NCBI GenBank assembly: GCA_020849105.1
Contig: JADLGW010000048.1
Location: forward strand, 83,382-147,381
From: Phycisphaerales bacterium
GTDB taxonomy: Bacteria > Planctomycetota > Phycisphaerae > Phycisphaerales > UBA1924
Direction: 5' to 3'
DNA: 64,000 nucleotides
This document shows positions 18,699-26,803 of the stretch, piece after piece; position 1 is the stretch's first letter; each line of letters starts with the position of its first letter. The notes beneath the pieces are model-generated. The model saw only the letters and a list, made by a program, of their open reading frames with translations, ran no database searches and was not told where the DNA came from. The position numbers and the translations under genes are program-made.

Positions 18699-19139
18699 AT
18701 GCGCCCGACGCCGCTCCTGCTCCTTGTCCTCGCCGCCTGTACCGGACCCGGCCCCGCCCCGTCGCGCCCCGCCGCATCCAGGCCCGCGCCGCCTCCAGCA
18801 AGGGCCGAAGCGCCGGCGCCCGCGCCGATCGCGCCGCCAACCAAGCCGCCGCTCCTCGGGACCAACGAAGAACCGCCACGGCCTCCGTCCGACCCTCTGA
18901 CCTGGCGCCCGCAGTGGTGGATCGCCGCGCCCGCGCGCGATGCCGGCGTCGTCTCCGCCTCGGCCTTTGCTGACGCCCCGACCGTTCTGGAGGCCCGCAA
19001 GGCCGCCGTGGCATCGGGCCGTGCGGCTCTCAAGCCTGAACTCGGCGCCGAACCGGCCAGTCTGACCATCGCCCGCTACACGTCAGTTCGCCTGCCCAGC
19101 GGCGCCTACCGCGCCTACGTCCTTGTGACCTCGCCGTGA
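18699..19139 (+). CDS. Small Pro/Ala-rich lipoprotein
   Basis: 146 residues. A short signal peptide with a lipobox (LLLLVLAAC) predicts a lipid-modified Cys14. A Pro/Ala-rich spacer (about 17-60), probably disordered or spanning cell-wall material, leads to a compact C-terminal part (WRPQWWIAAPARDAGVVSAS.., PSGAYRAYVLVTSP) with no recognisable family. It starts 48 bases after nrdR. Confidence 0.6.
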   Translation: MRPTPLLLLVLAACTGPGPAPSRPAASRPAPPPARAEAPAPAPIAPPTKPPLLGTNEEPPRPPSDPLTWRPQWWIAAPARDAGVVSASAFADAPTVLEARKAAVASGRAALKPELGAEPASLTIARYTSVRLPSGAYRAYVLVTSP

Positions 19140-19265
19140 CCCCAGCCGCGCGGCGCCGGGTTTCCTTCTCACGTTCCCGTCTCCCCCTCTCCCTTGTTCG
19201 CCGTGTCTTTCCCTGTGCACCTCTGCGCCGCAGTGGTTGACTCTCACTTGCCCTAGACTGCCCCC

Positions 19266-20069
19266 ATGCCCAAGAAGACCCACGACACCGCGGCCGCCGC
19301 CTTCGCCGATCTCCGGGCCAGGGGTGTCCTCCGGGACAACATGACCGTCATGGTCGGCGGCTTCGGGCTCTGCGGCCTGCCGGAGCAACTGATCCTGGCC
19401 CTGCGCGACACCGGCGTGAAGGGGCTGACCTGCATCAGCAACAACGCCGGCGTCGACGACTGGGGGCTGGGCCTGCTCCTCCAGACCCGCCAGATACGCA
19501 AGATGATCAGCAGTTACGTCGGGGAGAATGCGAACTTCGAGCGGCAGTTCCTCAAGGGGGAGCTCGAGGTCGAGTTCAACCCGCAGGGCACACTCGCCGA
19601 GCGCATCCGCGCCGGCGGCGCCGGCATCCCCGCCTTCTACACCGCCACCGGCGTGGGCACGCCCGTAGCCGAGGGAAAGGAAACCCGCGCCTTCCTGCGG
19701 CCCTCCGACGACACAGCCCTCCACAACAGAGCCCCCAACAGTGCCCCCCACGGCAGTGGGGGGTCTTCGACGCAAACGAGGGCCGCCCCACGCGACTACG
19801 TCCTGGAGACCGGCCTCTTTGCCGACCTCGCGCTCGTCAAGGCGCGCCGCGCCGACGACTTCGGGAACCTCCAGTACCGCATGACCGCGCGCAACTTCAA
19901 CCCGATGATGGCGCAGGCCGCCGCGTTCGTGATCGCGGAAGTCGAGGAACTCGTCCCGCTCGGTGCGATCGACCCCGACGGCATCCACACGCCCGGCAAC
20001 TACATCGACCGCGTAGTCAAGACCACCAGCGAGAAACGCATCGAGCAGCGGACGGTGCGGAAGGGCTAG
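19266..20069 (+). CDS. 3-oxoacid CoA-transferase subunit A, with in-frame insertion
   Basis: 267 residues. Subunit A of the succinyl-CoA:3-ketoacid / acetoacetate CoA-transferase family is recognised by MVGGFGLCGLPEQLI, CISNNAGVDDWGLGLLL, the run from KMISSYVGENANFERQ, FNPQGTLAERIRAGGAGIPAFYTATGVGT and the late HTPGNYIDRVV. The family runs straight from EGKETR into (N/D)GK-x-YVLE. Here about 33 low-complexity residues (about 144-176, rich in Ser, Pro and Ala) interrupt that spot, encoded by DNA with a perfect palindrome. The catalytic Glu lies in subunit B, whose gene is not next door, so this is an orphan A subunit. Activity with a distant B subunit is possible. Confidence 0.88.
   Translation: MPKKTHDTAAAAFADLRARGVLRDNMTVMVGGFGLCGLPEQLILALRDTGVKGLTCISNNAGVDDWGLGLLLQTRQIRKMISSYVGENANFERQFLKGELEVEFNPQGTLAERIRAGGAGIPAFYTATGVGTPVAEGKETRAFLRPSDDTALHNRAPNSAPHGSGGSSTQTRAAPRDYVLETGLFADLALVKARRADDFGNLQYRMTARNFNPMMAQAAAFVIAEVEELVPLGAIDPDGIHTPGNYIDRVVKTTSEKRIEQRTVRKG
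19744..19763. repeat. Palindrome inside the CoA-transferase insertion
   Basis: Arms CCCCCCAC and GTGGGGGG with the four-base loop GGCA make an 8-bp perfect hairpin. It lies within the stretch that encodes the extra residues of the CoA-transferase A subunit and leaves the frame open. It differs in sequence from the GTCGGCTC palindrome found in hutI and ubiD, but the situation is the same: a hairpin in frame inside a conserved enzyme gene. Confidence 0.75.
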
Positions 20070-20092
20070 GCGACGGGTCCACGAGAGCCCAG

Positions 20093-20395
20093 ATGGACGA
20101 CTGTTCACCATCGATCCGGCGTGCGAGGCGCGGACTCCCGCTCTTCCGGCTGGGGCTGCTGATGGTGGCGGGCTCGGTGCTCACATCGATCTTCACCTGG
20201 TACACCGCCATGGCCGCCGAGGCGGGCGACTTCTCGCGGGAACTGGACACGGAGCGCAGGGCGCTCCTGGACCGCTTCGCCAGCGATTTCCTGTTCGCCG
20301 GGACCATCCCGTCCGCCCTCTTCTGGGCCGGGTGCCTGGTGATGATCGCCGGCGGGCTCGTGAACATGCTCCGCCGGCCGGCGCCGCGCGCGTAG
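20093..20395 (+). CDS. Small two-helix membrane protein
   Basis: 100 residues. Two membrane segments are visible (LFRLGLLMVAGSVLTSIFTWY and FLFAGTIPSALFWAGCLVMIAGGLVNML), joined by an acidic loop (EAGDFSRELDTERRALLDRF). No known family. It lies 23 bases after the CoA-transferase gene on the same strand and ends one base before the convergent hom stop. Confidence 0.6.
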   Translation: MDDCSPSIRRARRGLPLFRLGLLMVAGSVLTSIFTWYTAMAAEAGDFSRELDTERRALLDRFASDFLFAGTIPSALFWAGCLVMIAGGLVNMLRRPAPRA

Positions 20396-20396
20396 G

Positions 20397-21608
20397 TCAC
20401 TCGACGATGGGCAGCACCAGCCGTTCGCCGGGCAGCGCCGCCGCGCACGCCAGCGCGGTGCCGCGGGTGCTGGCGCGGGCCACGACCGTCGCGGAGTTCG
20501 TGCTGACCTCCACCTCCTCCGCGACCAGCCCGCTCTCGCGGATGGTCTCCAGCACGCCGCGGGGCGCCATCGCCGTCGCGGCGGTCACGCGGATGGCGTG
20601 GCGGCGGGGCACCTCCGGCCCGCACGCACGTCGCGGCTGCACCGCGCGCGGTGGGGCGGCGCCGCCGAGGATGCGGACCAGATCGCCCAGGATTGCCGAG
20701 GCCGTGGGACCGGGCCCGGCCCCGCGCCCGCGGAAGAACAGTTCACCGGCCAGGTCGGCCTCGACAAAGACCCCGTTCTCCTCACGCCGCACGCTCGCCA
20801 GCGGGTGCGTGCGCGGCAGCAGGACCGGGCCGACGCGGGCGCGCGGGCCATCCCCGGCGGCCTCCACCTCCGCGAGCAGGCGCACCACCCGGCTGGCGCG
20901 AGCCGCCGACCGGATATCACCGGGCGTGATGGACTCGATCCCGGTGCGGTCTACGTCCGCCGGGGTGAGATCGCCGAGCCCCGCGGCCCGGGCAAGCACG
21001 CAGAGTTTTTCGGCGCTGTCGCGCCCGCTGATGTCCGCGGATGGGTCCGGCTCAACAAGCCCCCGGCCCGCCGCTTCCCTGAGCGCTTCGCCGAGCGTAA
21101 GCCCGGACTCCTCCATGCGGCAGAGGATGTAGTTGCACGAGCCGTTGACGATGCCGCGGACGGCCCGCACCCGGTCGCCCTCCAGTTGGCGCAGCGCCGC
21201 TAGCACCGGCACGCCCGCGCACACCGACGCCTCATAGGCAAGCGTTGCGCCGGATGCTTCCGCCGCCGCGGCCAGGGCCCCGGCGCGGTGGGCCACCAGG
21301 GTCTTGTTCGCCGTGACAACGTGAACGCCGATCTCCAGCAGCGATTCGACGTACTCAGCGGCGGGCGCAAGGCCGCCGAGCAGTTCGATCACGATATCGG
21401 GTGCGGACGCGACGACCTCATCAAAGCGGTCGGTGAGAAGATCAGGGCCGACGGGGCGCCGGCGCGCGGGATCGCGCACGAGCACCCGGACAAGCTCCAG
21501 GCCCAGGCGGGCCGAGTCCTCGGTGAGGCGGCGTGCGACTTCGCCGCCGACGTTGCCGCAGCCCAGGAGTGCCACGCGCGCGCGCGGCTGAATCGCGCGG
21601 GAGATCAC
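20397..21608 (-). CDS. hom: Homoserine dehydrogenase
   Basis: 403 residues. It reduces aspartate semialdehyde to homoserine, the branch point to methionine and threonine. The NAD(P) site is VALLGCGNVGGEVARRL. The catalytic domain includes VVTANKTLVAHR, LAYEASVCAGVPVL, IVNGSCNYIL (the family G[ST]xNYIL motif), then DPSADISGRDSAEKLCVLARAAGL. The C terminus (RHAIRVTAATAMAPRGVLETIRESGLVAEEV) resembles the ACT regulatory domain of the long form, so feedback control is possible. Its ATG overlaps the stop of the preceding metB-like gene, and both should be made from one transcript that begins with a structured leader. Confidence 0.95.
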   Translation of the reverse strand: MISRAIQPRARVALLGCGNVGGEVARRLTEDSARLGLELVRVLVRDPARRRPVGPDLLTDRFDEVVASAPDIVIELLGGLAPAAEYVESLLEIGVHVVTANKTLVAHRAGALAAAAEASGATLAYEASVCAGVPVLAALRQLEGDRVRAVRGIVNGSCNYILCRMEESGLTLGEALREAAGRGLVEPDPSADISGRDSAEKLCVLARAAGLGDLTPADVDRTGIESITPGDIRSAARASRVVRLLAEVEAAGDGPRARVGPVLLPRTHPLASVRREENGVFVEADLAGELFFRGRGAGPGPTASAILGDLVRILGGAAPPRAVQPRRACGPEVPRRHAIRVTAATAMAPRGVLETIRESGLVAEEVEVSTNSATVVARASTRGTALACAAALPGERLVLPIVE

Positions 21609-22822
21609 GCCGGCACCGCCTCTCGGGACGCGGGGACGGCGACGGACGCGGCCGTGGCGGCGAGGGCGAGGTCCAGGTCTTCATAGAGATCCTCCACATC
21701 CTCGAGGCCGACGGAGAGGCGGATGAGGCCGTCGCCGATGCCGATGCGGCGGCGCTCCTCGGGTTCGACCGCCGCGTGGGTCATGGTCGCGGGATGACAC
21801 AGCAGCGATTTCACGCCGCCCAGAGATTCGGCGAGCGGCCAGAGTTGGAGGTGCGGCACGAGTGCGCGGACCCGCTGCACGCCGCCCCTGAGTTCCACAC
21901 CGATGATCGCTCCGAACGCGGACTGCTGGCGGCGAGCGATCTCGTGGTGGGGGTGGCCGGGGAGACCGGGGTAGTAGACGCGCCCGACCTCCGGATGGTT
22001 CTCCAGGCGGCGGGCCAGTTCCAGCGCGATGGCGGCGTGCCTCTCAACCCGGAGAGACAGGGTCTTCAGGCCGCGGAGCAGGAGGAAGCAGTCCTGCGGG
22101 CCCGGCACGGCGCCCGTGGCATTCTGGACGAACTTCAGGCGAGCGGCGAGATCCTCATCGCGGGTGACCACCGCGCCGCCGATGACGTCGCAGTGACCTC
22201 CGATGTACTTGGTCGTGCTGTGCAGGACGAGGTCGGCGCCAAGTTCCAGCGGCCGCTGATGCACCGGCGTCGCAAAGGTGTTGTCGACGAGCACGACCGG
22301 CGCGGGTACGCCGATCCGGCGCGAGCGCGAAGCCGCGATCGCCGCCCGGATGTCCGTGACACGGAGCAGCGGGTTGGAGGGCGTTTCCAGCCACAGGAGC
22401 CGCGTGCTCGGCCGAACGGCCGAGGCGACCTGCGCCGGGTCGGTCGAGTCGATGAGCGAGAACTGGACGCCGAAGCGCTGAAAGATCTTCGTGAAGAGCC
22501 GGTAGCACCCGCCGTACAGATCCTGCGAGGCCACGACGTGGTCCCCCGCGGAGAGCAGCCCTTGCAGCACCGCGTTCGCGGCCGCCAGGCCGCTGGCGAA
22601 CGCGAAGCCGAAGCGTCCACCTTCGACCGCGGCCAGGCTCTCCTCGAGCGCGGCCCGCGTGGGGTTGCCGGTGCGCGAGTAGCAGTACTCCGGCTTGCCG
22701 CCCAGTTCATCCTGGGCGTAGGTTGTGGTCTGGTACACCGGCGTGCAGACGGCCCCGGTCAGCGGGTCGCTGGGCTGGCCGGCATGGATAGCGACGGTGT
22801 CAAAGCGGTAGGAACGGGACAT
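21605..22822 (-). CDS. metB: Trans-sulfuration PLP enzyme (cystathionine gamma-synthase type)
   Basis: 405 residues. A Cys/Met-metabolism PLP enzyme: YSRTGNPTRAALEESLAAVEGG, FASGLAAANAV, ETPSNPLLRVTDI, VVLVDNTFATPVHQRPLELGADLVLHSTTKYIGGH with the PLP lysine at 205, and SLGGVKSLLCHPATMTHA. Co-transcription with hom, which makes homoserine, favours cystathionine gamma-synthase or an O-acylhomoserine sulfhydrylase over a degradative lyase; sequence alone does not separate these. The start codon has a strong AAGGAG five bases upstream, but that site is fully complementary to an upstream element, suggesting controlled translation. Confidence 0.9.
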   Translation of the reverse strand: MSRSYRFDTVAIHAGQPSDPLTGAVCTPVYQTTTYAQDELGGKPEYCYSRTGNPTRAALEESLAAVEGGRFGFAFASGLAAANAVLQGLLSAGDHVVASQDLYGGCYRLFTKIFQRFGVQFSLIDSTDPAQVASAVRPSTRLLWLETPSNPLLRVTDIRAAIAASRSRRIGVPAPVVLVDNTFATPVHQRPLELGADLVLHSTTKYIGGHCDVIGGAVVTRDEDLAARLKFVQNATGAVPGPQDCFLLLRGLKTLSLRVERHAAIALELARRLENHPEVGRVYYPGLPGHPHHEIARRQQSAFGAIIGVELRGGVQRVRALVPHLQLWPLAESLGGVKSLLCHPATMTHAAVEPEERRRIGIGDGLIRLSVGLEDVEDLYEDLDLALAATAASVAVPASREAVPA

Positions 22823-22920
22823 GGTGGCTCCTTCGGCGGGCTCATGGCCCGCGGCTTGTCTGGTGTTCGGGCGAAAACGGATGGATAGCGGCGGGAGGGA
22901 GAAGCCCGAACGAAGGAGCC
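22823..22920 (-). promoter_or_regulatory. Structured metB leader RNA with anti-Shine-Dalgarno pairing
   Basis: On the minus strand, GGCTCCTTCG (22920-22911) is an exact 10-base complement of CGAAGGAGCC (22835-22826), which contains the AAGGAG ribosome site of metB. Between them lie two more perfect stems: GTTCGGGC (22911-22904) with GCCCGAAC (22872-22865), and GCGGGC with GCCCGC (22852-22847 and 22841-22836) closing a five-base loop. Together they make a three-way junction whose base stem hides the ribosome site. This is the layout of a translational riboswitch or leader. It does not match the SAM-I, SAM-II, cobalamin or TPP consensus sequences I know. Confidence 0.6.
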
Positions 22921-23273
22921 GAAGATGGTCAGGGGGTCAGCGTGCGCTCACCGCCCGGCCACCGTCGGGGAATCCCCCGTCCGGGCCGGGCATGGCCATA
23001 GGCATGGCCTGCGTGATGGTGCGCGTGCGCCGCATGATCGGGCAGAGGATAGCAGCCGCCGCGCACATGTCAAGGAAGGCCCGCGACCGTCCGTTACCCA
23101 TAACCCACCGCCCGCGGTCCGCCACGATCCCGATTATGGGGCCGGCGTTTGCGCCGATTCCCCAGCCGTTCCGGGCGGGGCATACCCGCGCTCGCCCCGC
23201 CCGCGCTGTCAAAGCACCACGTCCGGCCTGCCGACAACACTCCTCGGCGGCGACCGCCCGGAGGGTTCTCAAC
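22921..23273. other. Intergenic stretch upstream of the metB leader
   Basis: About 350 bases between the divergent metB transcript and the small membrane gene at 23274. It presumably holds the promoters of both, but I recognise no clear -35/-10 pair. A short minus-strand frame (23035-22937) with several Met and Thr codons looks faintly like an amino-acid leader peptide but lacks a ribosome site. The palindromic patch GGCCATGCC..GGCATGGCC near 22990-23010 is the only other visible structure. Confidence 0.4.
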
Positions 23274-23543
23274 ATGGCGAAGCGTTCCTCCCCGTCCCTG
23301 TTCGGCAAACTGGCTGTCGCCCTGGTCTGCTTCGGGGTGCTCGCCGTCGGCGCACACATGCTGATCAAGCCCGAGCGGTACAGTTTCACCCGGCTCGGTG
23401 CGACGGGCCCGCAGGCGGGCCTGTTCCAGAGTTCCGTGGCGTGGATGGATGCCAACGTGGGGACGCGGCCGACCGGCGGGCTCCTGTGCGGCGCCGGCCT
23501 GCTGGGCATGATCGTGGCGGCGCGACCGAAGCCGCGGCACTGA
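23274..23543 (+). CDS. Small membrane protein
   Basis: 89 residues from the ATG at 23274 with GGAGG about nine bases upstream. It has a basic N terminus (MAKRSSPSLFGK), a membrane helix (LAVALVCFGVLAVGAHMLI), a short exported loop (PERYSFTRLGATGPQAGLFQSS..) and a second hydrophobic helix (GGLLCGAGLLGMIVAA). No known family. It stands alone and is divergent from metB. Confidence 0.6.
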   Translation: MAKRSSPSLFGKLAVALVCFGVLAVGAHMLIKPERYSFTRLGATGPQAGLFQSSVAWMDANVGTRPTGGLLCGAGLLGMIVAARPKPRH

Positions 23544-23731
23544 TCCCACCCCCGATCGCCCAAGCCCGCAGGCGTCGGCCCGTCGCACCGCACTCGTGCG
23601 CATGATGCCGCATTCAGGCTGGGTTCATGGAACTCGGCGGGGCCGGCCGCACCCCTACCCATGTGCATCGAGCACTCTCGCGGGGACCGGGAATCCGGTC
23701 CGCGCTCGAGTCTGCGCACGGGAGGTCTGGG

Positions 23732-24439
23732 ATGAAGACAGGGCCGGTTCAAGCCACGTTCATGGGTGCGATCCTCGGGCTTGCGGCGGGGGCGACGGCG
23801 GACACCGTCCGCATGACGTCCGGGCCATTCACCGCGGGCGCGGGTGGTGAGTTCACGGCGACCGTGGAATCGGGCTACGGCGGGGAGACCGGGCCGGGAG
23901 GCTCGTTCCAGACGTTCTGCCTGGAGAGGAACGCTCCGATCAATCTGGGCGGGGGTATCAGCGGCAACGCGAACCTGTTCGACTTCACCCTGAGCGCCGC
24001 GGCGCACAGCGGCGGGGTCGGCGGCGGAAGCCCGGACCCGATCAGCGCGGGCACCGCGTACCTCTTCACGATGTTCCGGAACGGCACACTGTCGAACTAC
24101 TCCTTCAACGGAACGGCCGCGGAGCGCAGGGCCGATGCCGACTCACTCCAGATCGCGCTGTGGACGCTCGAAGATGAGTACACCGGGCAGCCGCCCGCCA
24201 ACGCCCAGGCAACCGCGTGGCTCGCCGAGGCCGCGGCGGCCGTGGCCAACGGCTCGATCTGGGGCGACACCATCGGCGATGTCCGTGTCCTGTCGCTCTG
24301 GCAGGGCGGGAATGACTTCCAGGACATGCTGACGATCATCCCATTGCCGCCGTCGGTCTGGATGGGCCTGGCGTCGCTGGCGGGTATCGGCGTGCTGCAG
24401 ATCCGCCGCAGGGCCCGCGCCATGACGCCGCTGGCCTGA
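23732..24439 (+). CDS. Exported protein with PEP-CTERM-like sorting signal
   Basis: 235 residues from the ATG at 23732 (GGAGG six bases upstream). A signal peptide (to about GATAD) is followed by a Gly/Ser/Thr-rich beta domain (SGPFTAGAGGEFTATVES.., GSFQTFCLERN, SAGTAYLFTMFRNG, DSLQIALWTLEDEYTGQP). The C terminus reads IPLPPSVWMGLASLAGIGVL followed by QIRRRAR: Pro-rich motif, hydrophobic helix, basic end. This is the architecture recognised by the exosortase/PEP-CTERM system, so the protein is probably processed and displayed or released into surface polymer. No exosortase gene is in the window. Confidence 0.82.
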   Translation: MKTGPVQATFMGAILGLAAGATADTVRMTSGPFTAGAGGEFTATVESGYGGETGPGGSFQTFCLERNAPINLGGGISGNANLFDFTLSAAAHSGGVGGGSPDPISAGTAYLFTMFRNGTLSNYSFNGTAAERRADADSLQIALWTLEDEYTGQPPANAQATAWLAEAAAAVANGSIWGDTIGDVRVLSLWQGGNDFQDMLTIIPLPPSVWMGLASLAGIGVLQIRRRARAMTPLA

Positions 24440-24463
24440 TCGCGGCCGGTTCTCACAGCCGGA

Positions 24464-24519
24464 GCAAGGGCCCTGCCGCGTCCTCGCGAGAGGAACTCGG
24501 CGGGGCCCCTGACCCTTGC
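24464..24519. terminator. Bidirectional hairpin between convergent genes
   Basis: A long nested hairpin: GCAAGGG (24464-24470) pairs with CCCTTGC (24513-24519), CCTGCCG with CGGCGGG inside it, and TCCTC-GCGA-GAGGA at the tip, which is a five-bp stem capped by a GNRA tetraloop. It lies between the PEP-CTERM gene and the convergent deoxyhypusine-synthase-like gene, where a shared terminator is expected. There is no T-run on either side, so it may work by Rho-assisted or structure-only termination. Confidence 0.55.
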
Positions 24520-24531
24520 CGGCACGGGCGC

Positions 24532-25659
24532 TCAGACGCGCTGCGCTTCGAACAGGTCCGCGAACTTGAAGCCCTTGCGTTTCTTCCAGCCGCCCCGGTG
24601 ATAGGCATCGGAGGCCAGCAGCGGGAACATCGCTGTCAGTTCGCCGAACACCATCTGCTCGTGGACGACGTCCACCTTGCCCCAGGAGCAGGCCTCCCGG
24701 AGCGTGGAGCCGGAGAGGGCCCCGTCGCGGCTGTCCGCGACCGTCATCTGGATGGCGTACTTGTGCATGCTGACGGCGTTTTCGGCCCGCAGCACCGCCC
24801 CGTCCCTGCCCGTGTTGCGCTCGGCCAGCAGTTCGGCCGCGACCACGATGTCCTGGGCGAAGTTCTTGGGCACGCCGCCGCCGAGCATCAGGAGGCCGGT
24901 GTCCTTCGTCGCCAGTTTGATCTCCGTCAGTTCGCGGAAGTCGGCGCCGGAGTCGAAAGCGACGCAGGGCTCGCCCGCCTCGCGCTTCTCGACCTGGTGC
25001 AGGACGATGCCGAAGCCCGCGGAGCAGTCGCTGAACGCGGGGCAGAAGATCGGCACCCGCTTGCGGTGCGCGGTGAGGACGATCGACTCGTTCCGTGGGT
25101 GGTGCTCGGCCAGGTAGGCGCCGAGGGCGTCGATGAACTGGCGGCTGGAGTAGGCCCCCGCATCAAACGTGTCGAAGACCCTCTTGGTGGTGGCGTCGCA
25201 ATCGCGCAGGTTCTCCTCGTCGATGTAGGTGTCGTAGATCCGGTCGATCATCAGGTTGCGGAGGGTGGTGTCGTCCACCGGCGGGGCCTCCGGGCTGCCC
25301 GGGGCGATATAGTGCCTGAACCCGAGTCCCTCGAAGAAATCCTGGTCCACGATGTTGGCCCCGGTGGAGACAACAGCGTCCACCATGTTGCTCTCCAGCA
25401 GCGTGATGACGGCCCTCTTGAGCCCGGCGGACACGAGCGAGCCCGCCAGCGTAAGGACGACCGCGCACCCCGTGTCCCTGAGCATCATCGTGTAGATGTC
25501 CGCCGCCTGGGCCAGGGCGCGGCTGGAGTACGCCATCTCCCGGTAACTGTCGATCACGGGGCGGGCGTCGAACTTCGTGATGTCCACATGCTTCACGGGC
25601 CGGGAGAGCAGTTCCCGGCGGGACCACGGGGCGCGGGCGGGCTTGCCGTTCTGCGGCAT
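24532..25659 (-). CDS. Deoxyhypusine synthase-family protein
   Basis: 375 residues. The family uses NAD to transfer an aminobutyl group from spermidine to a lysine (eIF5A) or, in bacteria, between small polyamines. Seen here: LTLAGSLVSAGLKRAV, AVVSTGANIVDQDFFEGLG, DCSAGFGIVLHQ, GLLMLGGGVPKNF, and the catalytic lysine Lys328 in SWGKVD. Bacteria lack eIF5A hypusination, so a polyamine substrate is more likely here than a protein one; the exact product cannot be read from sequence. Length fits bacterial members. No other polyamine gene is adjacent. Confidence 0.88.
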   Translation of the reverse strand: MPQNGKPARAPWSRRELLSRPVKHVDITKFDARPVIDSYREMAYSSRALAQAADIYTMMLRDTGCAVVLTLAGSLVSAGLKRAVITLLESNMVDAVVSTGANIVDQDFFEGLGFRHYIAPGSPEAPPVDDTTLRNLMIDRIYDTYIDEENLRDCDATTKRVFDTFDAGAYSSRQFIDALGAYLAEHHPRNESIVLTAHRKRVPIFCPAFSDCSAGFGIVLHQVEKREAGEPCVAFDSGADFRELTEIKLATKDTGLLMLGGGVPKNFAQDIVVAAELLAERNTGRDGAVLRAENAVSMHKYAIQMTVADSRDGALSGSTLREACSWGKVDVVHEQMVFGELTAMFPLLASDAYHRGGWKKRKGFKFADLFEAQRV

Positions 25660-25779
25660 GGATCAACCTTTCGAGTTTCAGCCTGGCCCCCCCGGCTGCC
25701 GTGACGGATCGGGCGCGGGGGTGACGCGCCCAGTGGGGTACGTTAGGCGGGGGCGACCGTTCGTTCCTATTCTGTCGCC

Positions 25780-26763
25780 ATGACGCACCAGCGGGTTGTC
25801 GCAGTGGCGGGGGCAAGCGGCTTCGTGGGCCGGCACATCGTGTCCCGCCTGATGGAATCGGGGTGGCAGGTCCGTGCGCTGGTCCGGTCGCCTGAGCGGG
25901 CGCGGGCGGCGTTCGCCGGGTGGCCCCGTGTGCCGGAACTCGTGCATGGCGACGCTCGCGACGCGCCGGCACTGGATCGGTTGGTGGCCGGCGGCCGGGC
26001 CTGCGTCAACGCGATCGGGATTCTTCGCGAAGCGGGCGGGCAGACTTTCCGCGCGGCGCATGTCGGCGCGACGCGCGCCCTGGTCGGTGCCTGCCGCACG
26101 GCGGGAGTCGAACGGTTTGTCCAGGTTTCCGCGCTGGGGGTGACGGACGATGCCCCCACCCCATACCAGCGCACAAAGTTCGAGTCGGAACAGATCGTGC
26201 GGCGGAGCGGCCTGGGCTGGACCATCCTGCGGCCGAGCCTGATCCACGGACCCGGCAGTGAGTTCGTGGCGATGGCCCGGAAGTGGGTGCGCGGGGAGTC
26301 GCAGCCGTGGTTCTTTCTGCCCTATTTCACACGCGGCGAGCGATCCAGCGCCGTGCCGCTGGCGGCGACGACCACGATCGATCCGAAAGTCCAGCCCGTG
26401 TCGGTTGAGGACGTGGCCGACGCGGTCGCGGCGGCGCTCGACCGGCCGGAAGCCGTCGGCGAGGTCTACCCGCTGGCGGGGCCGGACGTGCTGACCTGGC
26501 CGCAGTTGCTGGTGCACATCCGTGACACCGTGCCGGGAGGGCGGTCCGACCTGCGGCCGCTGGGCATACCGGGTGTGTTGGCATCGAAGGTCGCAAGGGC
26601 TGCCAGGGCCCTTGGCGTCGGCGGGCTGCTCCCCTTTGACGAGGGGATGGCGCTCATGGGCGCCGAAGATTCGACAGCCTCCCTGGCCAAGGCGCGGCAG
26701 CACCTGGGCTTCGACCCGCGCCCGTTCCGCGCGACGTTCGGCACATACGCAGCGCGGGGATGA
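25780..26763 (+). CDS. NAD(P)-binding protein of the NDUFA9/NmrA-like group
   Basis: 327 residues. An extended short-chain dehydrogenase: the Rossmann motif VAVAGASGFVGRHIVSRL is at the N terminus, followed by VHGDARD, QVSALGVTDDAPTPYQRTKFESEQIVR (with a YxxxK at YQRTK), WTILRPSLIHGPG and VSVEDVADAVAAAL. This pattern matches the complex I NDUFA9-like family, which binds NADPH and may act on quinone- or lipid-linked substrates. No respiratory complex I genes are near. The substrate is unknown. Confidence 0.85.
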   Translation: MTHQRVVAVAGASGFVGRHIVSRLMESGWQVRALVRSPERARAAFAGWPRVPELVHGDARDAPALDRLVAGGRACVNAIGILREAGGQTFRAAHVGATRALVGACRTAGVERFVQVSALGVTDDAPTPYQRTKFESEQIVRRSGLGWTILRPSLIHGPGSEFVAMARKWVRGESQPWFFLPYFTRGERSSAVPLAATTTIDPKVQPVSVEDVADAVAAALDRPEAVGEVYPLAGPDVLTWPQLLVHIRDTVPGGRSDLRPLGIPGVLASKVARAARALGVGGLLPFDEGMALMGAEDSTASLAKARQHLGFDPRPFRATFGTYAARG

Positions 26764-26803
26764 GAGGGGCGTCAGGCGGGGTGTCCGCCGGGGCGAGTCT
26801 CTG

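Noticed and set aside
19266..20069. Frameshift as cause of the odd CoA-transferase middle
   Set aside because: Family sequence resumes in the same frame after the extra residues, so it is an in-frame insertion.
22823..22920. SAM-II or SAM-I riboswitch before metB
   Set aside because: The conserved core sequences of those classes that I can recall are not present; only the anti-ribosome-site architecture is similar.
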